Source of the DNA: Streptomyces sp. RPT161
GTDB taxonomy: Bacteria; Actinomycetota; Actinomycetes; Streptomycetales; Streptomycetaceae
Assembly (NCBI RefSeq): GCF_027533845.1
Contig: NZ_JAPZVN010000006.1
Coordinates: 1-64,000 of the forward strand
DNA: 64,000 bases
Direction: 5' to 3'
A model generated the notes under the pieces. That model was not told the DNA's origin. It saw only the letters and a program-made list of their open reading frames with translations, and searched no databases. Position numbers and translations under genes: made by a program. Positions 54,166-62,954 of the stretch are shown one piece after another (position 1 is the stretch's first letter; each line of letters begins with the position of its first letter).

Positions 54166-54582
54166 TTGAACGCCCACGCCTCGCTCACCACCACCGACGC
54201 CGAGACCCTGGTCGGTGCCGCCCGCACCGCCGCAGAGAACGCAGGTGTCCCGGTCAGCGTCACTGTCCTGGACGCCGGCGGACACCTGCTCGCCTTCCGC
54301 CGCGACGACCGCGCCGTGCTGATCTCGGGGGAGACCAGCACCCGCAAGGCCTACACCGCTCTACAGTTGGACTCCGCCACGGCCGACCTGGTCGACGCCG
54401 TCCAGCCCGGTGGCCTCTTCCACACCCTGCCCACCGCCCTCGACCGCCCGTTGCTTTTCATCGCCGGTGGCGTCCCGATCCACCAGGACGGCCGACTCAT
54501 CGGCGCCCTCGGCGTTGGCGGCGGCGCCCCTGAGCAGGACCACGCCTTCGCCACCGCCGCGCTGAGGGAACTGGCTGCCTGA
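54166..54582 (+). CDS. GlcG/HbpS family haem-binding-type protein
   Basis: A 138-residue single-domain protein with the GlcG/HbpS pattern: AARTAAENAGVPVSVTVLDA, then GGHLLAFRRDDRAVLISGET, STRKAYTAL and FIAGGVPIHQDGRLIGALGV. In Streptomyces HbpS binds haem and senses redox stress; other members have no known ligand. There is no signal peptide here, so it would stay in the cytoplasm, unlike exported HbpS. The TTG start at 54166 is supported by GAGGAG 7 bases upstream. It probably shares the MFS transcript, ended by the hairpin at 54606-54630. Confidence 0.85.
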   Translation: MNAHASLTTTDAETLVGAARTAAENAGVPVSVTVLDAGGHLLAFRRDDRAVLISGETSTRKAYTALQLDSATADLVDAVQPGGLFHTLPTALDRPLLFIAGGVPIHQDGRLIGALGVGGGAPEQDHAFATAALRELAA

Positions 54583-54958
54583 CCGCAGAAGGCCATCCCT
54601 GCGACGGCCGCCGCCAGGCGGTCGGCGGCCTCGATGCCCCCATGAGGCAGGCACCGGTTGCCTGTTGGAGTCGCGCCGCGGATACCGGCAACTCACCTCG
54701 TGAAGCCAGAGGCTATCCGCGCCGCCGGGTCATGGCTGTCCCGGCGTCCAGGTCGACGCCCATGCGCGGCGGCGCGGCGCCCTGCGCGTCGTCTCGCAGT
54801 GCCAGCGGTCATGAACAGCAGGGCCTCCAGCACCGCGTCGCCCTCAGCGCGACTACCACGTGGTCCCTCCGCCGGGTCCAATGCGGCTTTGTCATCAGCC
54901 CGTTGACCCAGAACAGCTGGGTCCCGGTGTCCAGGACATCGACGGGGTACGTTCTCAC
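54583..54958. other. 376-bp stretch without a recognised gene
   Basis: It holds the hbpS-like terminator. On the minus strand a short frame near 54860-54960 (VDVLDTGTQLFWVNGLMTKP) looks somewhat protein-like but has no recognisable family and soon breaks. It may be decayed coding DNA next to the NUDIX relic. Confidence 0.4.
54606..54630 (+). terminator. terminator hairpin
   Basis: GGCCGCCG (54606-54613) pairs with CGGCGGCC (54623-54630) over 9 bases, 23 bases after the stop of the GlcG/HbpS-like gene. Confidence 0.65.
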
Positions 54959-55174
54959 ATGACAAGCGTCCCAGAGGCTGCGGCACCCTTCTCACACATC
55001 AAAGTCCGCACCAGCGCGCTGGTGTTCTGCGGCGACCACGTCGCGCTCATCCGCCGTGACCGCGCTGACTCGACGCACTACGCGACGATCGGCGGCAACG
55101 TCGAGACGCGGAGCCGTTGCGCGGGGACCTGTGTGGATCCGCCGATCGGTCCGTCTCTCGCCGCGGATGTATGA
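54959..55174 (+). pseudogene. NUDIX hydrolase relic
   Basis: From ATG 54959 the product reads IKVRTSALVFCGDHVALIRR and then DSTHYATIGGNVE, the start of a NUDIX domain up to the G-G-N-V-E of the NUDIX box. The expected R-E-x-x-E-E-x-G-x is absent; the frame passes into unrelated sequence and stops at 55172-55174. Another frame further on (about 55165-55300, SVRERGEQFVGIRRASTLVV) may be scrambled remainder. The catalytic glutamates are lost. Confidence 0.5.
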
Positions 55175-55686
55175 CGCGAAGCTCGCCGTCGCGTCCGTGC
55201 GGGAGCGCGGTGAACAGTTCGTGGGCATCCGCCGGGCCAGCACGCTGGTGGTCGAGGGGCGGGAAGCAGGATTCGGGCTGGCGCCTTCGGCCACCCACGG
55301 GGAGGGGGCGCGCCAGGCTCCTCACGGTGCGGGCGTCCTTTGCTGTGGGGCCTGGGGTAACCATCGGGCAGCCCACCACTATCTATCACTGCTAAAGGCA
55401 ATCTGTTAGCATCGATTTATCGGTGCTAACGCCACAGCGTTAGCGATGATGATCGCCCTCGCGGTCGCGGGGTACGCAGGAGTAGGAGGCGTGAAGTTGA
55501 TCTTTATGGCGAGGTCGCCCGGGAAGGCCCTCGCCGACAGCGTTCCGCTGGGCTCGCTGGCCACTGCCGAGGGTGTGGCGGAGTATCCGCCACACCAGTT
55601 GCCCCGGAATCCCTGACTTCCCGGCTCTCTGAAGCGTCCTAGGCCTTTCAGCCTCATCAAGTTCTTGTCTGCAGCAATAAGGAGAA
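55175..55686. other. 512-bp stretch with palindromes upstream of the alcohol dehydrogenase
   Basis: No secure gene. A 56-codon frame (55446-55616) begins MMIALAVAGYAGVGGVKLIF and could encode a tiny membrane peptide or be a gene fragment; support is weak. Palindromes at 55405-55444 are listed separately. Confidence 0.4.
55405..55444. repeat. nested GTTAGC/GCTAAC palindromes, candidate TetR operators
   Basis: A 26-bp near-palindrome (55405-55430) has GTTAGCA and TGCTAAC arms. It overlaps a perfect stem, GCTAACGC (55425-55432) with GCGTTAGC (55437-55444). GCTAAC recurs at 56836-56841 upstream of tetR. The sites lie about 250 bases before the alcohol dehydrogenase start. Confidence 0.5.
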
Positions 55687-55692
55687 ATGGTT

Positions 55693-56703
55693 ATGGCGTC
55701 CTCGACGATGCGTGCCGCGCAGGCGGTTACGGCGGGTGGCGAGTTCGTGATGGCGACTGTTCCGGTGCCGGAGCCCGGGCCGGGTCAGGTGCGGATCAAG
55801 GTGCACGCATGCGGTGTGTGCGCGGGGGAGAACATCGTGCGCCTCGGTCTGTTCGGTGCGCAGCTTCCGCGGGTTCCCGGCCATGAGGTGGCCGGTGTGG
55901 TGGACGCGTTGGGGCCTGGTGTGACCGCCTGGCAGGCGGGGGACCGCGTCGGTATCGGCTGGCATGGCGGGAGCTGCTTCGTCTGTGACCCCTGCCGTGA
56001 GGGTGACTTCACCAACTGCGTCGACCGCAAGATCGTCGGACTGCACTACGACGGTGGTTACGCGGAGTACATGGTGGCACCCCAGGACGCCCTCGCCCGT
56101 ATTCCGGACGCGTTGTCGTTCGAGGAGGCGGGGCCGTTGATGTGTGCGGGAATCACCACGTTCAACTCCCTGCGCAACTCCGGCGCGCGCCCGGGCGAGA
56201 CGGTGGCGGTTCACGGTATTGGCGGTCTGGGGCATCTGGCGGTGCAGTTCGCCGACAAGATGGGCTTTCGGACGGTAGCCATCAACCGTGGCCGTGCCAA
56301 GGAGGAACTGGCGCGTCAGTTGGGAGCTGATGAGTACATCGACAGCAACGAGGGCAGCGCGGGTGAGGCACTGGCGCGCCTCGGCGGCGCGGCCGTCATC
56401 TTGTCGACCGTCGGTTCCAGCCCGGCACAGTCGGACCTGGTGCAGGGGTTGAAGCCCAACGGTCGGCTGCTGATCGTCGCCGCTGACCACCAGCCGATCG
56501 ATGTCTCGCCGGACGCGCTGGTCTTCGGTCGGCGTTCGGTTGGTGGCTGGTACAGCGGCAACGCCAAGGACAGTGAGGAGACGATGGCATTCGCAGCGCT
56601 CAAGGGGGTGCGCCCGATGGTAGAGACGCACCCGTTGGAGCAGGCCGAGGCAGTCTTCCAGTCCATGGGCAAGGCGCAGTTCCGAGCCGTGCTCGTGCCG
56701 TAG
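55693..56703 (+). CDS. zinc-dependent alcohol dehydrogenase
   Basis: A 336-residue medium-chain dehydrogenase. The catalytic zinc ligands are C40 in HACGVC and the GHE motif (H64, E65). The structural zinc site is C-x2-C-x2-C-x7-C in GGSCFVCDPCREGDFTNC. The NAD(P) fold has GETVAVHGIGGLGHLAVQFA (from about 166). It should oxidise an alcohol or reduce an aldehyde in the cytoplasm; the real substrate is open. ATG 55693 is chosen because AAGGAG lies 8 bases before it; ATG 55687 would be too close. A hairpin terminator follows and a TetR gene in the same direction is next. Confidence 0.92.
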   Translation: MASSTMRAAQAVTAGGEFVMATVPVPEPGPGQVRIKVHACGVCAGENIVRLGLFGAQLPRVPGHEVAGVVDALGPGVTAWQAGDRVGIGWHGGSCFVCDPCREGDFTNCVDRKIVGLHYDGGYAEYMVAPQDALARIPDALSFEEAGPLMCAGITTFNSLRNSGARPGETVAVHGIGGLGHLAVQFADKMGFRTVAINRGRAKEELARQLGADEYIDSNEGSAGEALARLGGAAVILSTVGSSPAQSDLVQGLKPNGRLLIVAADHQPIDVSPDALVFGRRSVGGWYSGNAKDSEETMAFAALKGVRPMVETHPLEQAEAVFQSMGKAQFRAVLVP

Positions 56704-56743
56704 CCGGTAGCCGGTTGCCGAAAGGCATTCTTCGGCGCGCAGC

Positions 56744-56783
56744 GCGAGGGAGGGAGCGCGGGTGGTACGGCTTCCTCCCTCGC
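56744..56783 (+). terminator. terminator hairpin after the alcohol dehydrogenase
   Basis: GCGAGGGAGG (56744-56753) pairs exactly with CCTCCCTCGC (56774-56783) over a 20-base loop, 41 bases after the stop. Confidence 0.6.
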
Positions 56784-56864
56784 ATGCCGTCGTGCGCCTT
56801 GGCATAGGTCCGGTGCCAACGTCGTGCGTATCGTCGCTAACAGTGGTCATCTAGCATTGGTTCT

Positions 56865-57569
56865 ATGGTGGGTTGTGAGGCTGTGGACACGCGTGAACGC
56901 ATTCTGATCGCTGCGGCGGACCTGCTGGCCGAGGGTGGTGCTGATGCTGTCTCCACTCGTGCGGTCAGTGCGGCGGCCGGGGTCCAGGCGCCCACGCTCT
57001 ACCGCCTGTTCGGGGACAAACAGGGTCTGCTGGATGCGGTGACCGCCTATGGCTTCGAGCGCTATCTGGCTGACAAGCAGGCGATGGCGGCGACCGAGGA
57101 TCCGGTGGAGGATCTGCGGCGTGGGTGGGACCTGCACGTGGAGTTCGGCCTGACACATCCGTCGTTCTACGTGTTGATGTACGGGGCGGTGCGTCCTGGC
57201 GAGCGTCCAAGCGCGGCGGGGGAGACGTACCGGGTGCTGTTGGGCATGCTGGGGCGGGTGGCGCGGGCGGGGCGTTTGCGGGTGCCGGTGGAGCAGGCTG
57301 CGGAGATGATCCAGGCCACCTGTGCCGGCGTCGCCCTCGCCCTGATCTCCGCCCCGGCTGATGCACGCGACATGGGTCTGTCGACACGGACCCGGGATGC
57401 GGTGCTGGCCACCTTGACCACCCAAAGCGCCCCAGCCAACGAGGAGGTATCGGTCTCTTCGCGGGCCATCGCGTTGGACGCGGTGCTGTCGCGTTCCTCT
57501 GATGCGTTCACGGCGGCCGAGTTCGCGTTGTTGCGTGAGTGGCTCGCCCGGCTTGCGTCCAGGCCGTAG
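56865..57569 (+). CDS. TetR family transcriptional regulator
   Basis: A 234-residue regulator. Its N-terminal HTH is complete: DTRERILIAAADLLAEGGAD, then VSAAAGVQAPTLYRLFGDKQ. The C-terminal ligand-binding region is all helical (HVEFGLTHPSFYVLMYGAVR onward), of the group with a TetR_C33-like shape. The start is ATG 56865; GTG 56883 would also keep the HTH. GCTAAC and CTAGCA half-sites (56836-56856) stand in its promoter and recur before the alcohol dehydrogenase, so it probably represses both. Convergent with the SDR gene; a 16-bp hairpin separates them. Confidence 0.92.
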   Translation: MVGCEAVDTRERILIAAADLLAEGGADAVSTRAVSAAAGVQAPTLYRLFGDKQGLLDAVTAYGFERYLADKQAMAATEDPVEDLRRGWDLHVEFGLTHPSFYVLMYGAVRPGERPSAAGETYRVLLGMLGRVARAGRLRVPVEQAAEMIQATCAGVALALISAPADARDMGLSTRTRDAVLATLTTQSAPANEEVSVSSRAIALDAVLSRSSDAFTAAEFALLREWLARLASRP

Positions 57570-57572
57570 CGC

Positions 57573-57612
57573 CCCGTGCGGCCCTTGCTTTCGACGGCAA
57601 GGGTCGCACGGG
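57573..57612. terminator. bidirectional terminator hairpin
   Basis: Bases 57573-57588 pair with 57597-57612 (16 pairs including one G-T) around an 8-base loop, just after the TetR stop and 65 bases beyond the convergent SDR stop. Confidence 0.8.
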
Positions 57613-57676
57613 CGAACATGACGCCGGACGTCCCGCAGCCCCTGGTCGGCCGGTCAGGACGTCAGCGGCGTCGCCG

Positions 57677-59191
57677 TCACCACGGGGTGGGGGCGTAGTC
57701 CTTGAGGAAGCACCCGTAGAGGTCTTCGCCCTGTTCGCCGCGGACGATGGGGTCGTAGACCCGCGCCGCGCCGTCGACCAGGTCCAAAGGAGCGTGGAAG
57801 CCCGCGTCGGCCAGACGGATCTTGTCGGGGTGCGGGCGTTCGTCGGTGATCCAGCCGGTGTCCACCGCGGTCATCAGAATGCCGTCGGCCTGGAACATCT
57901 CCTGCGCGCTGGTGCGGGTGAGCATGTTGAGCGCGGCCTTGGCCATGTTGGTGTGGGGATGCCCGGCGCCCTTGTAGCCTCGGCTGAACTTGCCTTCCAT
58001 CGCTGAGACGTTGACCACGTACGTACGTCGGGCCGGGGAGGCCGCGAGCGCCGGACGCAGTCGGCTGATCAGGATGAACGGCGCGATGGAGTTGCACAGT
58101 TGGACTTCGAGCATCTCGACCGGCTCGACTTCGGAGACGGTCTGCACCCAGCTGTTGGAGGCGGCCAGGTCGGGGACGAGCCCGCCCGCGTCGATCGCCG
58201 TACCAGCCGCGATCCGGGCTGGCGAGGCCGAGCCCGTGACCAGTGCCAGCGAGGTGACCTCCTGCGCGCCGAGTGCCTCGTGTTCCCCGCCGGCCTGACC
58301 GGGCAGCGCCGGGTGGTCGACGCTCCCGCTGCCGAAACGGCCGATCACCTCGCTCGTGGGCAGTTCTCCGGCGGGCAGGGGCGCGGACTCGGCCGCGACC
58401 AGCTCGGAGTAGGCGGCGGGGGAGCGGCGCACGGTCTGCGCGGCGTTGTTGATCAGGATGTCCAGCGGGCCGGCGGCGGCCACCGAGTCGGCGAGCGCGA
58501 CCACCTGGGCCGGGTCGCGCAGATCGATCCCGACGATCTTGAGACGGTGTAGCCACTCGGCGCTGTCCGGCATCGCTTTGAAGCGGCGGATCGCGTCGTT
58601 GGGGAAGCGGGTGGTGATGGTGGTGTGCGCGCCGTCACGTAGCAGCCGCAGGGCTATGTACATGCCGATCTTGGCTCGGCCGCCGGTGAGCAGTGCGCGG
58701 CGGCCGGTCAGGTCGGTTCGCGCGTCGCGCCGAGCCCGGTTCTTCGCGGCGCAGTCCCGGCAGAGCTGGTGGTAGAAGGCATCCACTTCTACGTAGCGAG
58801 CCTTGCAGGTGTAGCAGGAGCGCGGGCGCTGAAGGATGCCGGCTATCTCGGTGGTGGTGGGGGTGGTGAGCCCGAAGACGCCCGCGGTCTCGTCGTCGAT
58901 CCGGCCAGGCGCGCCGGTGGCGGTTGCGGCCGTCACCGCGCGGTCATGGGCAGTCTTGCGCGCCCGGTTCTCCTGGCGGCGGCGCTGTTTGACGGTGCGG
59001 AAGATGTGGGCCACGGCCTTGCGGACGGTGATCGCGTCCGGGTGGTCGATCGGCAGGTCGTCCAGTTCGGCGAGGACGTCGAGGCACAGCTGCAGGCGCT
59101 CCGGGGCCAGGCCCGGCCCGAACTCGGGTGCGGTGCCGTCCACGGCGTCCGGTTGGTCGTTGGTGTGCTGGTGTTCCGTGGTCGCCGTCAT
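57677..59191 (-). CDS. SDR family oxidoreductase with zinc-ribbon-like N-terminal extension
   Basis: A 504-residue protein. Residues about 1-125 are helical and unassigned. C126-x2-C129-x14-C144-x2-C147 (SCYTCKARYVEVDAFYHQLC) looks like a zinc ribbon. From about 160 an SDR Rossmann domain follows: TGGRAKIG (169-176), INNAAQT near 248, and a catalytic Ser in VSAMEGKF (S396). The Tyr of the usual Y-x3-K is replaced by Thr414 in HTNMAKAAL (K418). Normal SDRs are about 250 residues, so this is double length, with a long insert around 255-345. It is co-translated with the upstream DUF3626 gene (ATGA overlap). The substrate is unknown. Confidence 0.85.
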   Translation of the reverse strand: MTATTEHQHTNDQPDAVDGTAPEFGPGLAPERLQLCLDVLAELDDLPIDHPDAITVRKAVAHIFRTVKQRRRQENRARKTAHDRAVTAATATGAPGRIDDETAGVFGLTTPTTTEIAGILQRPRSCYTCKARYVEVDAFYHQLCRDCAAKNRARRDARTDLTGRRALLTGGRAKIGMYIALRLLRDGAHTTITTRFPNDAIRRFKAMPDSAEWLHRLKIVGIDLRDPAQVVALADSVAAAGPLDILINNAAQTVRRSPAAYSELVAAESAPLPAGELPTSEVIGRFGSGSVDHPALPGQAGGEHEALGAQEVTSLALVTGSASPARIAAGTAIDAGGLVPDLAASNSWVQTVSEVEPVEMLEVQLCNSIAPFILISRLRPALAASPARRTYVVNVSAMEGKFSRGYKGAGHPHTNMAKAALNMLTRTSAQEMFQADGILMTAVDTGWITDERPHPDKIRLADAGFHAPLDLVDGAARVYDPIVRGEQGEDLYGCFLKDYAPTPW

Positions 59192-60159
59192 GGCCGTGTG
59201 CTGCTCTCTCTTTCGCTGGTTCCCACCCGATTATCCGTGAACTGTACGGAGTGGTCGGGCGGCCGCCCCACTGGGCCCGCGTCCAGCGGCGGAGGGCCGA
59301 AGCGCGCCAGGCAGTGCCAGACCTTCTTCAGGTCCTGCGGGTCGTAGCGGCCTGTCCGTACGGCATCTCCGATGATCTTCGGGTCGATCCGGCCGTCGAC
59401 CGCGATCTCGGCTCCCAGGTCGACGTACCGCTGTCCGCGGTAGCCCGGGTGGCGGCGCAGACGGTCCACGCTGAGCCGGAAACCGGGATGCCACTCGATG
59501 GGGCACGGGAGTCGGCGGGCTGCGTCCTCCACGGTCGTGCCGCGGTAGCTGGGATCGAGAACCAGCGCCTCGACGTGGCGGTCGAGCCTGACCGGCCCGT
59601 GGATCTGCGCCTCGATGTGACCGTCCATGGCATCCAGGCCACCGGCCTCAGCCAACTCGATGAGCGAGAAACGAGCCGCGACGCCGAAGTCGGACGGCTC
59701 GGTGGAGCTGTCGGGGTAGCAGAACGTGGTTCGGGCCAGGGTGTCGCCGGTGAGCCGGAAGTGGGAGGAGCCGAATCGCGGTGCCCCACCCGCGGGGTCG
59801 CGCCGGAAGTTCAACGCACCGTAGACAGGGCGTTCGTCGGCGGCCACATGGTCGTAGGCGCCCGCGAAGATGCGGCTCTCCCAGCGCCATCGGTCCCCGC
59901 CCGGGTGAGCGGTCAGACCACCGTTGCTGGTGCCCGTTACGAACTGGGAGCGATAGACACGGTCCGCCGCCATCTTGAGCAGGATCGGCTGGCCGTCCGC
60001 TGCCCGGTCGGGGTGAAAGTTCATCGTCAGCCGCAGCCGAGGGTCGAGCGGATCTCCCGAGGACAGGGCCGTGACGTGGTGCAAAGCCCTCTTCTGCGGA
60101 GACCAGCCGGTGCCGGTTCCCATCGGTGAAGTGTGCAGGAACACAGTCCGCCACCACAT
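59188..60159 (-). CDS. DUF3626 family protein
   Basis: A protein of about 323 residues with the family blocks LRLTMNFHPDRAADGQPILL, KMAADRVYRSQFVTGTSNGG, PGGDRWRWESRIFAGAYDHV, AADERPVYGALNFRRDPAGG and APRFGSSHFRLTGDTLARTT. DUF3626 is widespread but unassigned; the many conserved H, D, R and G positions suggest an enzyme. The start is uncertain: ATG 60157-60159 is used, and ATG 60121-60123 is possible; neither has a strong ribosome binding site. Its stop overlaps the ATG of the SDR gene by four bases, so the two probably act in one pathway. Confidence 0.82.
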   Translation of the reverse strand: MWWRTVFLHTSPMGTGTGWSPQKRALHHVTALSSGDPLDPRLRLTMNFHPDRAADGQPILLKMAADRVYRSQFVTGTSNGGLTAHPGGDRWRWESRIFAGAYDHVAADERPVYGALNFRRDPAGGAPRFGSSHFRLTGDTLARTTFCYPDSSTEPSDFGVAARFSLIELAEAGGLDAMDGHIEAQIHGPVRLDRHVEALVLDPSYRGTTVEDAARRLPCPIEWHPGFRLSVDRLRRHPGYRGQRYVDLGAEIAVDGRIDPKIIGDAVRTGRYDPQDLKKVWHCLARFGPPPLDAGPVGRPPDHSVQFTDNRVGTSERESSTRP

Positions 60160-60225
60160 CTCAATTAGCCTGCGCACGGTCCCCGAATCAGGGGCCTGAA
60201 AGGACGTGTGCGGGGAGCATGCCGG

Positions 60226-60259
60226 ACCGCCCGCCGTCAGCTTCGCTGCGGCGGGCGGT
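60226..60259 (-). terminator. terminator hairpin after the ABC permease
   Basis: ACCGCCCGCCG (60226-60236) pairs exactly with CGGCGGGCGGT (60249-60259) over 12 bases, 11 bases beyond the permease stop (minus strand). Confidence 0.8.
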
Positions 60260-60269
60260 TGCCGCGGCC

Positions 60270-62834
60270 CTACAGCTCCGTGGCTGCTCGCAGCGGACTG
60301 AGCGCGGCTGCGCGGCGGGCCGGGAGGGCCGCTGCGACCGCGCCGAGCGCGAGAGACATCAGGCATACGAGCGCCAGCGTTCCCCAGGGGAGTGCGAGCG
60401 AGTACTGCGTGATCGCGCCGTTGGCCAGCGCGCCGACCGCCCAGGCCCCGAACAGTCCGCCGAGCAGGCCGAGCAGTGTGCCGAAGGCGGCGACGGTCAC
60501 CGCCTCCAGGCGGATCATTCGTCGGATGCCGACACGATCCATGCCGATGGCGCGCAGCACGCCGATCTCGCGAGTGCGCTCCGAAACCGACATCGCCAGG
60601 GTGTTGACGATTCCGAGCGCGGCGATCACGACGCCGATGACGAGCAACCCGTACATCAGCGTGAGCAGGTTCCCCACGGTTCCGGCGGCCTCGTGGACGA
60701 GTTGCCCCCGGTCCTGGACCTTCAGCAGCGGGTTGTTGCCCACGGCGGCGCGCAGCCGGCTCTCCGTGTCCTTCGACACGGCGTTGTTGTCGGTGCGGAC
60801 CAGGAGGCGTTGGACGGAGCCGGGCATGAAGCTGTTGTTCTGGACTTCGGGGCGGTAGCCCAGCGCGTCGCGGGCCACCGGGTTGTCCTCGTAGACGCCC
60901 ACAACGCTGTACTGCTTGAAGTCCTGGCCCCGGCCGATGCTCGCGTTGAGTCGGCTGCCCGCGCTCAGGCCGCCTTGCTCGGCGAGGGTGCGGGACACGG
61001 CGATTCGGCCTGGTCCGAGATTCTTGGCGGAACCGCTGACGAAGTGGAGCTTCATGACGCTGTTCACGGTTTCCGGGTCGACGCCGGAGATCTGCTGGGA
61101 CTTGCCGCCGGTGAACAGGGTGGAGTCCGCGATGGCGCTGGCGGTCCGCACTCCGGAGGTGTCGGCCACCCGCCGTACGGCGGCCGTGTCGATGGCGGTC
61201 GTGGTGTCACGGGTGCTGATCACGTAGTCGGCCCCGAGGCCGGACGCCGCTTGACGGTCGAGGGCCTGCCCGGTGGAGTTGCCGATGACGGCGAGCCCGG
61301 CGACCAGCGCGGTGGTGATCATCAGGGCGGAGGCGGTGGCCGCGGTACGCCGCGGGTCGCGCAGGGCGTTCTCCCGTGCGAGGTGGCCGATGACGCCGAA
61401 GCGGGTGGTCAGTCGTCCGATGAGCCGGACCACCGGGTCGGCGAGCAGTGGCGCCAGCACGATCAGGGCGGCGCCTAGGAGAGCGCAGCCGAGCATCGCG
61501 CTGTCCAGGTTTCCCTCTGAGGCGTCCTTCGCCCCGGCGAGCGACACCAGCAGCCCGGCGCCCAGCACCAGCAGGACCAGCCCTACCAGCCCGCGGATCC
61601 GGGAACGGGCGGCGGAGGGTGGCTGCTCGGCCGAGCGCATGGCCTCCACCGGTGCGATCCTCGCCGCCCGGCGGGACGGCAGCCACGCGGCGAGCACCGT
61701 GACCCCCACGCCAACGGCGAGCGCCGCCACGACGGGCTGGGCACTGATGACCAGAGGGCCGCTGGGCAGCACCTCCTGTGAGGTGTTCAGGATGTCGGGC
61801 AGCACCGAGGCGACGCCCAGACCGAGCGGGAACCCGACCGCGGACGCGGCGAGGCCGACCAGTGCGGCCTCCAGAAGGACGGAGCGGACCACCTGGCGGC
61901 GCGACGCGCCGATCGCCCGCAGCAGGGCGATCTCACGGGTGCGCCGCGTCACGAGCATCGTGAAGGTGTTGACGATGAGGAACGAGCCGATGAACAGCGA
62001 GACGCCGGCGAAGATCATGGGCATCTTCTCGTAGCCCCGAGTCAACACGTCGACGTTGACGGCCTGTTGGGCGGCCTGGGCGGTGGCCGTGCTGACCTCG
62101 GCACGGTCGGCCGGAAGCACGGCGGTGACCCGGTCGGAGAGTTCGGACTGGGCGGTACCGGGCGCGGCGGCCAGGTCGATGCCGGTGTAGTGGCCGGGAG
62201 AGGCGAACAGCCGCTGGGCGGTCGCCTTGTCGAACAGGGCGAGAGTACCGCCGGCCGTCACCCGGGGGTCCTTGGTGGAGACGATGCCGACGAGCCGCTT
62301 GGTCATGACCGGACCGTTGGTGGCCATCGTGACCATGTCACCGATGCCGAACCCGCCGGCCGCGGCGGTTCCGCTGTCCACGGCCACCTCGTCACTGTTG
62401 TGCGGGGCGCGGCCGTTCACGAGCGGGTAGCGGCTGTCCCTGCCTCCCTCGCCGGGTACGTAGGCGGCTGCCAGGTTCGCCCATGTCTTGCCGGCACGCA
62501 GCGGGCTCCCGTCCTTGGCGGACAGGGTGGCAGTGCCGTCGGCCAAGGGGCGCGCGGTGGTGACACCCGGCAGCTTGGCGAGTTTCCGCACGAGCGCGTC
62601 GTCGAGCACGGTGGTGCGCTGGTCCTCCGCGGTGGCCGACGGGGCGAACTTCGGCGTCACGCTGACCGCGATGTCCGCGAAGTTCCTGGATACGGCGGCG
62701 CGGTAGGCGGCGGAGGAGGAGTCCGCGAAAACGAGCGTGCCGGAGACGAAGGCGACACCGAGACAGACCGCGAGCACGGTCATGAGCAGACGGGCTTTGT
62801 GCGCAAGGACGTTGCGCAGGGCTGTTCGCAGCAT
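60270..62834 (-). CDS. FtsX/MacB-type ABC transporter permease
   Basis: An 854-residue membrane protein with two FtsX repeats. The N-terminal helix (ARLLMTVLAVCLGVAFVSGT) is followed by an extracytoplasmic domain (about 45-245). Then come three helices (from about 265; TREIALLRAIGASRRQVVRS is the coupling segment), a central double helix (about 430-470), a second extracytoplasmic domain, and the last helices with TREIGVLRAIGMDRVGIRRM. It matches the large LolC/FtsX-type actinobacterial permeases that export lipids or peptides or act as mechanotransmitters. The ATG at 62832-62834 begins the usual MLRTALRNVLAHK. Its ATPase lies 120 bases upstream on the same strand. Confidence 0.93.
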   Translation of the reverse strand: MLRTALRNVLAHKARLLMTVLAVCLGVAFVSGTLVFADSSSAAYRAAVSRNFADIAVSVTPKFAPSATAEDQRTTVLDDALVRKLAKLPGVTTARPLADGTATLSAKDGSPLRAGKTWANLAAAYVPGEGGRDSRYPLVNGRAPHNSDEVAVDSGTAAAGGFGIGDMVTMATNGPVMTKRLVGIVSTKDPRVTAGGTLALFDKATAQRLFASPGHYTGIDLAAAPGTAQSELSDRVTAVLPADRAEVSTATAQAAQQAVNVDVLTRGYEKMPMIFAGVSLFIGSFLIVNTFTMLVTRRTREIALLRAIGASRRQVVRSVLLEAALVGLAASAVGFPLGLGVASVLPDILNTSQEVLPSGPLVISAQPVVAALAVGVGVTVLAAWLPSRRAARIAPVEAMRSAEQPPSAARSRIRGLVGLVLLVLGAGLLVSLAGAKDASEGNLDSAMLGCALLGAALIVLAPLLADPVVRLIGRLTTRFGVIGHLARENALRDPRRTAATASALMITTALVAGLAVIGNSTGQALDRQAASGLGADYVISTRDTTTAIDTAAVRRVADTSGVRTASAIADSTLFTGGKSQQISGVDPETVNSVMKLHFVSGSAKNLGPGRIAVSRTLAEQGGLSAGSRLNASIGRGQDFKQYSVVGVYEDNPVARDALGYRPEVQNNSFMPGSVQRLLVRTDNNAVSKDTESRLRAAVGNNPLLKVQDRGQLVHEAAGTVGNLLTLMYGLLVIGVVIAALGIVNTLAMSVSERTREIGVLRAIGMDRVGIRRMIRLEAVTVAAFGTLLGLLGGLFGAWAVGALANGAITQYSLALPWGTLALVCLMSLALGAVAAALPARRAAALSPLRAATEL

Positions 62835-62954
62835 GGGGGCGATTCCAGGGGAGTGCGGAGTACGGAGAAAACAAAGAGCTGCCAGGTGCTGTGGGGGGCC
62901 CGAAACGCGGGTGACTGTGCGAGGCGCGTGGCGGGCGCCCGCCACCTGGCCGGG

